Under the pieces are notes generated by a model. The model did no database searches, had not been told where the DNA came from, and saw only the letters and a program-made list of their open reading frames with translations. 64,000 nt of DNA from Candidatus Abyssobacteria bacterium SURF_5. Lineage in GTDB: Bacteria > Abyssobacteria > SURF-5. The stretch's first letter is position 1, and every line of letters begins with the position of its first letter. The stretch lies in contig QZKU01000144.1 in the NCBI GenBank assembly GCA_003598085.1, forward strand, positions 13,265 through 77,264, written 5' to 3'. A program made the translations under genes and the position numbers. Positions 1 to 8,649 of the stretch are shown here, in pieces.

Positions 1-150
1 ACCGGTTCGAGTTTGTGGTGGGTTATCTTGAGCAGCGGCGTCAATCGTCTGAAATCCAGGTTGAACGCTTTCCTCTTGAAGTCTGTAAATTGGATTTCAG
101 GTCTGATTATTACCGGATTCGGAGTTTTTGCATTGGCAAGTATTTTTTAG
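1..150 (+). CDS. LysE/RhtB-family amino acid exporter, C-terminal fragment
   Basis: The frame is open from the first base to a TAG at 148-150 and encodes the last 49 residues of a protein whose start lies outside the window. The fragment has the pattern WWVILSSGVNRL, then a short basic stretch, then a hydrophobic helix with SGLIITGFGVFAL. This matches the C-terminal end of LysE/RhtB translocators, inner-membrane exporters of amino acids or related metabolites, where the last transmembrane helix ends in a GFG-type motif. It converges with the amidohydrolase gene on the other strand. Only the tail is visible, so substrate and full length cannot be judged. Confidence 0.6.
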   Translation, partial: TGSSLWWVILSSGVNRLKSRLNAFLLKSVNWISGLIITGFGVFALASIF

Positions 151-203
151 CAGAACATCGGCCAGTGCTCCGATATGCTCGTACCTGGAGGCCGGACCGG
201 CCC

Positions 204-1811
204 CTAGACATTCTTGAATACCACCCGTCCTCCCAACACGGTCATCAGCACCTGCGCGTCCGGAATCTGTTCGGGCGGAATCCGCGTGATGTCCCGATCG
301 AGCACTACCAGGTCGGCATATTTTCCTTCTTCGAGTGTGCCGAGATGCGCCTCATCAAATGAGAAGTGTGCGGCCTCGGAAGTGTACAGGCTTATCGCGT
401 CCTCGACCCCCAGCTTTTCTTCCGGACCGAAATCCGCGCCGGAGCCGGTCTTCCTGAGGATCGCGTCGCGAATCCCCACAAGCGGCAGAGCGGGCGCAAC
501 CGGACAATCGGACGCGCCGGCTACTCGGACACCGTTGTTTTTCAGCGACCGATACGGGTAGAGCCGGTGGCCGCGGTCGCGCCCAAAGGCTTCGAGGAAA
601 CCGTCCCCGAGGTACGAGAAGAACATCGGCTGGCTCGATACGTAAATGTTCATGTTGGCCGCGCGCTTGATCTGTTCATCGGTAATATTCCCGCAGTGCT
701 CGATCCGGTGGCGCAGCGGGTTATCGCTCCTCTTGCCGAGCACGCGCTCATACGCATCGAGCAATGTACCGATTGCGGCATCGCCCTGCGCATGAACGGC
801 TATCTGATAGCCGGCATTGTGAAAACGCTCAACCTTCTCAAACATGTCCTCGCGAGATGACAGGTAGATTCCGGTCTCCGAACCGCCCTCGTACGGCTGA
901 GAGACAGCCGCCGTCCGGTTACTCATGCCACCGTCCATGAACATCTTGATCGGGCCAACCTTCACCATCGGCGTGCCGTACCCGAAAACAATGCCGGCAT
1001 CGAGCAGCGCCGAAGCCATGAAATCGATGTTCATCGTGTAGATGCGCAGGTTCAGCCGGCCTCGACGCTCCATCTCCTGATACAGTTGCAGCGTTTGCGG
1101 CGTCACATAGGCCTCATGAAGAGAGGTAATTCCGGCGCGATTATAATGCTCAACCGCCGTCTCGATCATTTTCATGCGGCCCTCGAGCGGTCGCATGAGG
1201 AACTCCTGCATGAATAGTCCGTTCACCTGATTCATCAAGGCCGACTCCTCGAGGATGCCGTTCGGCTCGCCGGTCGAAGCGTCGCGCCGGAGCGCGCCGC
1301 CGGGCGGATCCGGCGTATCCTTCGAATAGCCGAATCGTTCGAGGGCAAGCGAGTTGCAGACGCCTGCATGGCCGGAAACCTGGATGAGCAGGATTGGATG
1401 CTCTGTGCTGACCGCATCGAGATCAACCCGGGTGAGCGGGCGGTTTTCCTTCAACTGATAATGGGCGTATCCCCATCCCTTCACCCAATCTCCCGCCGGT
1501 GTCTTACCGGCCTCGGCGCGGAGCCGATCGATGATATCGGCGATCTTTGTGATGCCGGACGCGGCCCGGCAATCGACCGAGCTGACCAGGTAGCCGTAAA
1601 AGGAAAGATGATTATGCGTGTCGATGAAGCCGGGGAGCAGCGTTTTGCCGGCAAGATCGATGACCCGAGTACTGCTTCCGCCGAGCGCAAGAACATCCTC
1701 ATTCTGGCCCACTCGAAATATTCTGCCCCATTTGACGGCGAGCGCGGAGGCCATTTTTTCCTGCGGATCGAGTGTTAAGATATTGCCGTTCTTGAAAATC
1801 AGGTCCATCAC
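204..1811 (-). CDS. YtcJ-like amidohydrolase
   Basis: A 535-residue metal-dependent amidohydrolase, a usual length for the YtcJ-like (amidohydro_3) group. Visible features are the N-terminal beta-sandwich ending in LLPGFIDTHNH, with the metal-binding HxH at residues 66 and 68; the barrel motif VKVGPIKMFMDGG; AVHAQGD and RIEHCGN, supplying the later histidines; and GASDCPVAP with the catalytic aspartate. The C-terminus has the typical GTLEEGKYADLVVLDRD. The gene starts GTG-ATG (1811/1808) behind AGGAGAGGAGCGGC, so either codon may be used. The family hydrolyses C-N bonds of unknown substrates; no signal peptide is seen, so it is probably cytoplasmic. It stands alone between convergent and same-strand neighbours. 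Confidence 0.85.
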   Translation of the reverse strand: MMDLIFKNGNILTLDPQEKMASALAVKWGRIFRVGQNEDVLALGGSSTRVIDLAGKTLLPGFIDTHNHLSFYGYLVSSVDCRAASGITKIADIIDRLRAEAGKTPAGDWVKGWGYAHYQLKENRPLTRVDLDAVSTEHPILLIQVSGHAGVCNSLALERFGYSKDTPDPPGGALRRDASTGEPNGILEESALMNQVNGLFMQEFLMRPLEGRMKMIETAVEHYNRAGITSLHEAYVTPQTLQLYQEMERRGRLNLRIYTMNIDFMASALLDAGIVFGYGTPMVKVGPIKMFMDGGMSNRTAAVSQPYEGGSETGIYLSSREDMFEKVERFHNAGYQIAVHAQGDAAIGTLLDAYERVLGKRSDNPLRHRIEHCGNITDEQIKRAANMNIYVSSQPMFFSYLGDGFLEAFGRDRGHRLYPYRSLKNNGVRVAGASDCPVAPALPLVGIRDAILRKTGSGADFGPEEKLGVEDAISLYTSEAAHFSFDEAHLGTLEEGKYADLVVLDRDITRIPPEQIPDAQVLMTVLGGRVVFKNV

Positions 1812-1958
1812 GCCGCTCCTCTCCTAGTGTGCGCCAACATCCGAGCTAAGGCGGGGAAAATATCGAAAATGTACCCCATTAAAACATGTTTGGAAACATT
1901 TTTCAATGCATGTTAGAGTTGCGGCGGCGGATTCCATGCAGGTCTTGCATTTCTTTCT

Positions 1959-3656
1959 TTATGACGCGCCGTTGCCTGTTGCAAGCTCAAAAGGCCACGT
2001 CACCACGCCGCCGTCCATGAACTTTGTGTCCTTGAAGCCGGCTGCATCGAGTATCTTGCACGCTTCGTATCCGCGCAGGCTGATCTTGCAAAACGGGATG
2101 ATTTCCTTTTCCTTCGGCAGTTCGCCCAGGCGTTCTTTCAGTTGGCCGAGCGGGATCAATTTCGCTCCCGGTATGCGCACTTCATCATATTCGTTCTGAT
2201 TCCGCACGTCGAGGAAGACAAAATCCTCTCGCTGGTCGAGCTTTTTCTTCACGGCCAAGGGCGAGATGCCGCGAGCGTCGCCGGAGAGTTTGTTGCGCAT
2301 CACATTGATGGCGGTGAGCGCGGGGCCGATCGGAGATGAATATGGTGGAGCATAACACAGGTCGAGATTCCCAAGCGATTGTGCGGTCGCACCGCCGCTG
2401 ATGAGCGCTGCGAATACATCGATTCGTTTATCGACGTCTCCCATGCCGACCACCTGCGCGCCCAGTAATCGTCCCGTTGGCCGCTCGGCAACGAGTTTGA
2501 TGGCGATCAGTTTCGCGGTCGGATAATAGTGGGCACGATCGGGACCGGGCGCTATAACCGTCTCGACGTCATATCCCATCGCCCGCGCCTCTCGCTCGAT
2601 CAGGCCGGTTTTGCCGACGTTCAAGTCGAAAGTCTTGAAAACTAAAGTCCCAAGCACCCCCGGAAATTCATCGCGCCCGCCGGTGACGTTGATGCCGACG
2701 ACGCGACCCTGCTTGTTTGCGGTCGAGCCAAGCGGCATAAAGACCGGCTTGCCGCTCACCAGGTTGATAACCTCAACGCAGTCGCCGGCGGCATAAATGT
2801 CGCGGTCGCTGGTCTCCATGTGTTTGTTCACAGTGATGGCGCCGGTCTTTCCGATTTCCAATCCGGCCGTTCGCGCCAGTTCGACATTGGGTTTCACTCC
2901 CATCCCAAGCACAACGAAATCGGCTTCGATAACACCTTTTTCCGTAACCACCTGCCTAACGTTTCCCGATGCGTCCCCCCGAAATTCCGTAATGCCCTCC
3001 GACGTCCTTACCTCGACTCCCTTGGAAAGGAGATGGCGCTTCACCATAATCGACATCTCGTAGTCCAGCGCAGTCATCACCTGTTCCATCTTCTCGATGA
3101 GGATTGTCTTAATGCCGCGATGCACGAGCGATTCGGCAGCCTCCAGACCGATAAAGCCTCCGCCAACGATCACAACTCTCCGGCCGGGAAGGATCAATCC
3201 TCGCAACGCCTCGGCGTCTTCAATGGTCTGCATCGTGTGGATATTTTTCACGTCCTTCCCCGGTATCGGCGGTACAAATGCGCGCGCTCCAATCGCGAGA
3301 AGCAGCTTGTCGTAATCCAGGCTCAGCTCGCGGCCGGTGTCCACCATCTTGCCGGTGACCTTCTTGTTTTTCCGGTCGATCCCGGTAATCTCGCAGCCGG
3401 TGATGATGTCCAGCTCCTTCATCTTCTTGAAGAACTGCGGCGTGCGGGGCACGCCGAGCAGATTCGAATACAATGATTCCTGTTTCGGAATGATTCCGCT
3501 CACGTAATAGGGCAATCCGCAGGCGGCATAAGAAATGAATTTCCCCTTATGGACAACGGTTATCTTCAGGTTTGGGTCGCGACGGCGCGCCTTTGAGGCG
3601 GCCTTCAGACCGGCGGCATTCGCGCCGATAACTACGAATTTTCTTGTTTCACCCAT
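1959..3656 (-). CDS. CoA-disulfide reductase-type flavoprotein with C-terminal rhodanese domain
   Basis: 565 residues. The N-terminal FAD-binding motif is VIGANAAG (residues 9-16). The active-site cysteine lies in YAACGLPYY (C46), as in CoA-disulfide reductases and NADH oxidases of this class. The NAD(P)-binding motif VVIVGGGFIG is near residues 158-167. The tail (about 460-560) is a rhodanese domain with a cysteine at 523 in IPFCKISLRGY. CoADR-rhodanese fusions reduce CoA disulfide or persulfide and polysulfide. It starts 22 bp after the upstream arsR stop and has SD GAGGAGGAACG, so the two are probably one operon. Its role would be thiol redox balance or sulfane-sulfur handling; which substrate dominates cannot be read from sequence. 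Confidence 0.85.
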   Translation of the reverse strand: MGETRKFVVIGANAAGLKAASKARRRDPNLKITVVHKGKFISYAACGLPYYVSGIIPKQESLYSNLLGVPRTPQFFKKMKELDIITGCEITGIDRKNKKVTGKMVDTGRELSLDYDKLLLAIGARAFVPPIPGKDVKNIHTMQTIEDAEALRGLILPGRRVVIVGGGFIGLEAAESLVHRGIKTILIEKMEQVMTALDYEMSIMVKRHLLSKGVEVRTSEGITEFRGDASGNVRQVVTEKGVIEADFVVLGMGVKPNVELARTAGLEIGKTGAITVNKHMETSDRDIYAAGDCVEVINLVSGKPVFMPLGSTANKQGRVVGINVTGGRDEFPGVLGTLVFKTFDLNVGKTGLIEREARAMGYDVETVIAPGPDRAHYYPTAKLIAIKLVAERPTGRLLGAQVVGMGDVDKRIDVFAALISGGATAQSLGNLDLCYAPPYSSPIGPALTAINVMRNKLSGDARGISPLAVKKKLDQREDFVFLDVRNQNEYDEVRIPGAKLIPLGQLKERLGELPKEKEIIPFCKISLRGYEACKILDAAGFKDTKFMDGGVVTWPFELATGNGAS

Positions 3657-3678
3657 TCTCGTTCCTCCTCATGCTCTC

Positions 3679-3957
3679 TCATTTTAAATCTCGCCGTCTG
3701 CGTATGCATTCAAGCAGTCCAAGCGCAGACTCGTCGGCCACCCGGTAAAAAACCTGGTTTCCCTCGCGGCGCGCGCGCACGGCGCCATGGGCTCTCAAGA
3801 TTCCAAGCTGATGGCTGATGAGCGCCTGTGTCTTTCCGGTCGCCTCGACAATTTTAGAAACGGGCTTCTCGCCGTCTTTCAGGAAATCGATGATCCGAAG
3901 CCTGACCGGGTGCGCAATAGCCCTCAGCGTGGGCGCGAATTGCTCAAGCAGCTCCAT
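3679..3957 (-). CDS. ArsR/SmtB-family transcriptional regulator
   Basis: A 92-residue winged-helix repressor. The segment KPVSKIVEATGKTQALISHQL is the helix-turn-helix (about 31-51), followed by the wing RREGNQVFYRVAD. I start it at the ATG at 3957 because the promoter and palindromic operator lie just upstream (3998-4026); an open frame continues to 4167, but that part would translate the promoter itself and the low-complexity tract. The SD for this start is weak (GATCGAG). Only one cysteine (LLECIRR) is present, so the classic metal-site pattern is missing. The next gene is a CoADR-rhodanese, which suggests sensing of sulfane sulfur or redox stress rather than arsenic (inference). Confidence 0.75.
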   Translation of the reverse strand: MELLEQFAPTLRAIAHPVRLRIIDFLKDGEKPVSKIVEATGKTQALISHQLGILRAHGAVRARREGNQVFYRVADESALGLLECIRRRRDLK

Positions 3958-3997
3958 CTCGATCAGATCGTGTTTTACCCCGGTGTTCACGAAAGCA

Positions 3998-4026
3998 AAT
4001 ATATCACGATATTGCGATATTGTCAA
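3998..4026 (-). promoter_or_regulatory. arsR-CoADR promoter with overlapping operator
   Basis: On the minus strand TTGACA (4026-4021), a 17-bp spacer and TATATT (4003-3998) make a near-consensus sigma70 promoter. The spacer holds an inverted repeat, ATATC-AC-GATAT on the plus strand at 4001-4012, plus a further GATAT at 4016-4020. A dyad between -35 and -10 is where ArsR-family repressors usually bind, so autoregulation of the arsR-CoADR operon is likely (inference). Confidence 0.7.
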
Positions 4027-4039
4027 CTGAAAGCACATG

Positions 4040-4335
4040 GTTGGGTGGCCCGGCCTGTGCAACTTGTCCGACCCGTCCGACCTGTCTGACCTGTCCGCCC
4101 TCGCCCAACCCGCCCGATCCCCCTCTGTGACCTGTCGGACTCGTTCGACTTGTTCGACCAGACCCACTCTTCAATCACGTCCTCCTTGTCCGATCACTCC
4201 TTTCCGTCCACCCAGTCTGACCTGTCCGACTTGTCTGACCTGTCTGAACCGTCCTATCGCTCTTTTCCTTTCCGTCCACTCAGTCCACTGTGTCCACCTC
4301 GTCCACCCCGTCCGACTCCCCACCGAACTTGTCCC
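4040..4335. repeat. degenerate GTCCGACC-type pyrimidine-rich tract
   Basis: About 300 bp consists of degenerate, roughly 9-10 bp units of the form GTCCGACCT, GTCTGACCT, GTCCACTCA and the like. Purines are strongly depleted on the plus strand. It lies between the divergent arsR and amidase promoters. The units are too irregular and closely packed for a CRISPR array, and there is no coding pattern. Function unknown. Confidence 0.7.
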
Positions 4336-4371
4336 CAACACACTATCCGTAGTGGTTCTCTATCCTAAAAG

Positions 4372-4399
4372 TTGAAAAAAATCAAACTTATGGTATAAT
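4372..4399 (+). promoter_or_regulatory. sigma70-type promoter of the amidase gene
   Basis: TTGAAA (4372-4377), a 16-bp spacer and TATAAT (4394-4399) lie about 45 bp before the amidase start. The same TTGAAA/TATAAT pair occurs before tRNA-Ser and the MerB-like gene in this window, which supports it as the housekeeping consensus here. Confidence 0.65.
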
Positions 4400-4442
4400 A
4401 CCCAAAATCTCTTTTCCGCGTAGCAGACTGATCACGTGGGGC

Positions 4443-6197
4443 ATGTACAGAAAAGATATCCATCCATATCTTCTTTGCCATATCGGCTGGCTCATGCTGT
4501 TCTCACTTATCCTGATCGCGCCGACGACACAGGTGTATGCGGCAGTTGAGACGTCTCTTGAGCCGGGGTTGACTGTATCGCTGGGAAATGATAATGAAAT
4601 CGCAGTAAAAGCTTGTCCCACAGGAGATTACGATTTACAGGAATGGGTCGACAGGTTGCTTGCAAACCCCGAGACGTGCCAGAAGCTGATTAAGGGCGAC
4701 TGCCTGCATGTACCCCTTGAGGATTTGACGCCCGAGTATCAGTTGGAAGCGGTCAAGGCTCTTTTTCCGAATGACAGCCATACCGAAGAGCATTGGATTC
4801 ACAAGGTGACGTATGTCTCGACACGAGCGATCGGCGGCGAGACTCTATGGAGCATGAGCAAGTGGTTCACGGGAAACGCCCAGAACCACACCAAGATCAG
4901 CGCGTACAACAAAATGTCGCCCCGTAAAAAACTATACAAGAATTCGATCGTTAAAATCCCCGTCCATCTGCTGTCGCCCGCCTTCAGGGACATGATCACT
5001 TTTGAAATCGCGGCCAGGCGTACCGCCGAGGGGGGGGCGGCTAAGCTGAAGCAGTTGAATGGAGAGTTGGTTTTAAAGATGGATTCGCAGGGACCGTATG
5101 CTTCCTACCGGATGAAGAGGGGCGACACGATCTATTCGAAGGTTGTTATGCAGTTTACCGATCGTGTGACCGCTGAGGACGTGATGGAGGCGACGAAGCT
5201 CATCTGCGAGCGGAGCGGGATAAGAGATCCGCGCAGATTGAAAAAAGGCGACGAGATAAAGATTCCGCTCGACCTGCTCTCCGTGATGTACTTGCCGCCT
5301 GACGACCCCCGAAGGGTTGAATACGAGCGGCTCCAGAAAGAAGCCGACCGGTATTCAAATCCCATTCAGACGGAAGATCTGAAAGGCATAATCGTCATTC
5401 TTGATCCCGGCCACGGCGGCAACGATCCCGGCACGATAGGGCGAATCGGACATAATCGCGTATATGAAGACGAGATCGTGTACGACATCACGTGCCGGGT
5501 CAAGCACATCCTTGAGACGACGACTCTGGCAAAGGTGGAAATGACGCTTCAGGACAAGAGTGAGAATTATGGTTTCAAGGATGTCTCCTATTTTCAGAAC
5601 GATCATGATGAATATGTTCTGACGAATCCTGTTTACCGCAATCATGATGCCAAGGTGTCCGCAAACCTGCGGTGGTACCTGGCGAATTCGATCTTTCGAA
5701 AAGTGACCAAGGCGGGAGCCGACCCTGATAAAGTCGTTTTTGTCAGTTTTCACGCCGATTCGTTGCATCCGGATGCCCGCGGAACGATGATCTATATCCC
5801 CAGCACTTACTTATGCAGCGGAAACGGCGGAAAGACCGGAATCGAGTATACCTCACGCGCAGAGGTGAGAGAGAGCCAGTACGTGCAGATATCGTACAAG
5901 AACAGGGTTAGATCGGAAGGCCTATCGGGAGACCTGGCAAAGCAGATCATCCGTTCTCTGCATGACGAGGGAATCGGCATCCATCCCGCGAAACCGATCC
6001 GCAATCAGGTAATCAAACGCAGGCACGCCTATGTTCCTGCCGTTATCAGGCACAACATCGTGCCGGTAAAGATTCTGGTGGAAGTCGTAAACTTGAATAA
6101 CTCCGACGACTGCAAACTTGTGAACGATCCGAAATTCCGGGACAAGTTTGCGCACGCGTTCGTGCAGGCGCTGAAGCATTATTACGGCGATAAATAA
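4443..6197 (+). CDS. LysM-containing N-acetylmuramoyl-L-alanine amidase (Amidase_3)
   Basis: 584 residues with an N-terminal hydrophobic signal/anchor (about 8-30). Two LysM-like segments follow, near 135-180 (TLWSMSKWFTGN to NSIVKIPVHLL) and 220-280 (KRGDTIYSKV to GDEIKIPLDLL), expected to bind peptidoglycan. The C-terminal half (from about 315) is a zinc amidase of the AmiA/AmiC type: LDPGHGG near 320-326 gives the first histidine, YEDEIVYDI the glutamate, FVSFHADS near 433 the second histidine, and VKILVEVVNL near 546 the catalytic glutamate. It would cleave the amide between MurNAc and L-Ala in the periplasm, in cell separation or wall turnover. It is monocistronic behind its own promoter; the SD is weak (GTGGGG). 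Confidence 0.85.
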   Translation: MYRKDIHPYLLCHIGWLMLFSLILIAPTTQVYAAVETSLEPGLTVSLGNDNEIAVKACPTGDYDLQEWVDRLLANPETCQKLIKGDCLHVPLEDLTPEYQLEAVKALFPNDSHTEEHWIHKVTYVSTRAIGGETLWSMSKWFTGNAQNHTKISAYNKMSPRKKLYKNSIVKIPVHLLSPAFRDMITFEIAARRTAEGGAAKLKQLNGELVLKMDSQGPYASYRMKRGDTIYSKVVMQFTDRVTAEDVMEATKLICERSGIRDPRRLKKGDEIKIPLDLLSVMYLPPDDPRRVEYERLQKEADRYSNPIQTEDLKGIIVILDPGHGGNDPGTIGRIGHNRVYEDEIVYDITCRVKHILETTTLAKVEMTLQDKSENYGFKDVSYFQNDHDEYVLTNPVYRNHDAKVSANLRWYLANSIFRKVTKAGADPDKVVFVSFHADSLHPDARGTMIYIPSTYLCSGNGGKTGIEYTSRAEVRESQYVQISYKNRVRSEGLSGDLAKQIIRSLHDEGIGIHPAKPIRNQVIKRRHAYVPAVIRHNIVPVKILVEVVNLNNSDDCKLVNDPKFRDKFAHAFVQALKHYYGDK

Positions 6198-6210
6198 TCG
6201 CGGCGGGAGC

Positions 6211-6825
6211 TTATTCGGTGAGGCCGGGTTCCGTCTGCCGGAGCGTCTGAGCGACTGACGAAAGGATAGAAGTAATCGTTGCTTCGGCCGCCCGGGAGAT
6301 GGCCTGAACGGTTGCCTGCGCGCCTTCGCCCTGCACCGGTTCTGTTTTCTCCAACGTGCCACTCCACCGTACGGCGCCACTCTGATCCAGCAACTCGACA
6401 TCCGCGGCAACTTTTCCGAACTTGCCCTCCGCAGTCGTGGTCTCTTCAAAAGTCAGAATTTTTCCTCGGATCGAAAAATCGGCGTTATTGGAAATCGCCC
6501 CCAGTTTCACTCGCTCGAAAAGGCCTGAGCCCGCGGCGCGGCGATACAGCCGGTGAGCGAATAATCTGCCCGGCAGTTCCGCCCATCTTTCATTCGTGTA
6601 GAAACCGATTGTATTGTTTTCGCGCCAAACGATATTGCGTCGCAAAAGCGGAGAGTCGGCCTCAAAGCTCGCTACAGCAAGCGAAACAGGGAAAACAGGC
6701 TCGCCGGGTGGCGGAGCGGCAACGGGTAGCCCGAGCACATAGTAATTTGTAGGCGTCAACTGCGTCGCGCAGGCAAATAAGCAGAGCGCGAGCGCCATCG
6801 TAACAACGGCGTACCTGCGATGCAT
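6211..6825 (-). CDS. ABC-transporter auxiliary lipoprotein of the Mla/PqiC type
   Basis: Start chosen at ATG 6825, whose SD (GAGAGGG) overlaps the stop of mlaD; an upstream in-frame extension would lose the signal peptide. The 204-residue product begins MHRRYAVV followed by a hydrophobic stretch and the lipobox LFAC (Cys19), so it is a lipoprotein, probably on the outer membrane or periplasmic face. The rest, from YYVLGLP on, fits the ABC_trans_aux domain found in PqiC and in the last gene of many mlaEFD operons. It most likely helps hand phospholipids between MCE protein and outer membrane (family inference). Confidence 0.75.
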   Translation of the reverse strand: MHRRYAVVTMALALCLFACATQLTPTNYYVLGLPVAAPPPGEPVFPVSLAVASFEADSPLLRRNIVWRENNTIGFYTNERWAELPGRLFAHRLYRRAAGSGLFERVKLGAISNNADFSIRGKILTFEETTTAEGKFGKVAADVELLDQSGAVRWSGTLEKTEPVQGEGAQATVQAISRAAEATITSILSSVAQTLRQTEPGLTE

Positions 6826-6829
6826 TGAA

Positions 6830-7801
6830 TTATTCCCTCTCGATGACCTGTCGTTCGGGCGGCTCGGTCCGCCAGAACAGGCGCCACGGCCGTCCGACAA
6901 GGTCTTCGGACATGTCCCTGAAATTGACGGAGGTCGATTCCAGATTCTCGATCACGGTATTCATGTCATCGACGTTCTCCGTCACGAGCGCATCCAGTTT
7001 TTCGGCGGCGTCGCGCGCCTCGGCGGCCGCCGTGCGAATCTCATCTATTGTAGTATCCAAATCATCCCGGTTTTCCGCTACTACGGAAGAAAGCATGTCG
7101 GCAAGTATATCGAGTTTTCTTGAGGCCTCCCGGAAATTCTCAATGGTGGTGTTGATCTCCTGCCGGTTCTCCTCCACTATGCCGGCGACTTCCTTGATCA
7201 CGCGGCTGATGTTTTGCCTGTTCTCGATAAGAATGGCATCCAGGTCGTTCAGAAGCCGGTCGAGGTTTTCAGCGGTCACTTCCAGTCGCTTGCGCAGTTC
7301 GGGAACCTCCTCCATCAGAATGTTATCGTTAATGATGCCGAGCGACGTATCGAGCCTGTCAACAACGGTGCGGGCTTGCGCTATCAGCTCGTTGAAGGTC
7401 GGGACTTCGGTCGCTTGTATTTCGCTGCCGGGCGGGAGCAGAGGCGCCTCCGCCGAGCCGGTGCTGATCTCGATATAGAAATCGCCGACAAACCCGATGT
7501 TGTTTATGAAGGCGACCGAATCGGTTTTGATGGGTACTTCTTTCTTGATACTCATGACGACGCTGATCAAGCTGGTGTCTTCCCTGGAGACGTGAACGTC
7601 TGAGACGTTGCCGACCTCCATCCCGCCGAACCGGACGACTCGCCCCGGATCGATGCCGGCCACGAATTTCAGCGAGGTTGAATACTCGACCATCTCCTGG
7701 CCGAGACGCAGACCGAGAATGGCAATAATGAATCCGGCCAGGATCAAAATGCTGAGGACCAGCACGAAACCGACTTTCACCTCGTCAGCCCTGTATCCCA
7801 T
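6830..7801 (-). CDS. mlaD: MlaD-like MCE-domain lipid-binding protein
   Basis: 323 residues. One transmembrane helix (about 12-32) is followed by an MCE domain (about 38-115; SLKFVAGIDPGRVVRFGGMEVGNV and GDFYIEISTG are typical). Residues 140-300 form a long helical region with recurring ENR-Q/D-E/D motifs (ENRQNIS, ENRQEIN, ENRDDLD), which look like repeating coiled-coil units. E. coli MlaD is shorter (about 180), so this resembles the longer MCE proteins whose helical tails form a barrel or tube. It sits directly after mlaF (start next to the mlaF stop) and would bind lipid in the periplasm as a ring on MlaE. Confidence 0.88.
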   Translation of the reverse strand: MGYRADEVKVGFVLVLSILILAGFIIAILGLRLGQEMVEYSTSLKFVAGIDPGRVVRFGGMEVGNVSDVHVSREDTSLISVVMSIKKEVPIKTDSVAFINNIGFVGDFYIEISTGSAEAPLLPPGSEIQATEVPTFNELIAQARTVVDRLDTSLGIINDNILMEEVPELRKRLEVTAENLDRLLNDLDAILIENRQNISRVIKEVAGIVEENRQEINTTIENFREASRKLDILADMLSSVVAENRDDLDTTIDEIRTAAAEARDAAEKLDALVTENVDDMNTVIENLESTSVNFRDMSEDLVGRPWRLFWRTEPPERQVIERE

Positions 7802-8629
7802 CTACTCCCCTCTTTCCCGCAGGATGTCCTGGAGATAATCGCCCCGGCCTTCGCCTTCCGGATGCGGAGCCCCCTCAAGAAATTGCCGCACGATTTGATT
7901 GTCGCTGCGGCGCATTTCGTCGGGAGTCCCCAAGAAAAGGATGTCCCCGCCGTGGATCAATGCAACTCGGTCGGCAATCGCAAAAGCGCTCTCGATCCGG
8001 TGGGTCACCACCACCATGGTCAAATGAAACGCGCGCTCCAACTTCAATATCAAAGAGTCGATATCAGCGGCCAGGCGCGGGTCAAGTCCCGCAGACGGCT
8101 CATCGAAAAAAAGTATCTCGGGGTCCATCGCCATTGCCCGGGCCAAGCCGGCCCTCTTCCGCATGCCGCCGCTCAATTGAGACGGCAACAGGCGTTCTGC
8201 CCCCGTAAGCCCCACCAGTTCGAGCTTGATCTTCACCATGATGTCGATGACCGATTCGTCCAGCCGGGTGTGCTCCCGCAGCGGGAGCGCAACGTTGTCA
8301 GCCACCGTCATCGAGTTGAACAAAGCCGCGCTTTGGAAAAGAACGCCAAACTTCTTCTTGATGTTCGCGAATTCCTCCGGGGAAACCTTCGTGATGTCCT
8401 GGCCGTAAATCAGAATCTTGCCGGATGACGGTTTTTTTAATCCTATCAGGCATTTCAGAAATGTGCTCTTCCCGCCGCCGCTTTCGCCGAGAATCACCAT
8501 CGTCTCGCCGGCCATGACGTCCAGCGATATCTTGTTCAGAACCACTCGGTCGCCGTACTTCACAACAAGGTCGCGCACCGAGATTCTCGCCTCGGGACCG
8601 CCTGATTCGAATGCTGAACGGCCTGTCAT
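7802..8629 (-). CDS. mlaF: MlaF-like ABC transporter ATP-binding protein
   Basis: 275 residues with all ABC ATPase motifs: Walker A GESGGGKST (48-56), Q-loop LFQSAALFN (about 96-104), signature LSGGMRKRAG (about 149-158), and Walker B with switch ILFFDEPSAGLDP followed by a conserved TH motif (VVVTHR). The MRKR variant after LSGG is the one usual in MlaF/Ttg2A proteins. It powers lipid transport through MlaE at the inner membrane. It lies 20 bp after mlaE and abuts mlaD. Confidence 0.9.
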   Translation of the reverse strand: MTGRSAFESGGPEARISVRDLVVKYGDRVVLNKISLDVMAGETMVILGESGGGKSTFLKCLIGLKKPSSGKILIYGQDITKVSPEEFANIKKKFGVLFQSAALFNSMTVADNVALPLREHTRLDESVIDIMVKIKLELVGLTGAERLLPSQLSGGMRKRAGLARAMAMDPEILFFDEPSAGLDPRLAADIDSLILKLERAFHLTMVVVTHRIESAFAIADRVALIHGGDILFLGTPDEMRRSDNQIVRQFLEGAPHPEGEGRGDYLQDILRERGE

Positions 8630-8649
8630 AACTCAACCCATTGTTCGGG

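Noticed and set aside
3958-4167. N-terminal extension of the ArsR protein
   Set aside because: It would translate the promoter, the operator and part of the low-complexity tract; the ATG at 3957 fits the transcription start.
4040-4335. CRISPR array
   Set aside because: The repeats are short and degenerate, with no constant spacers.
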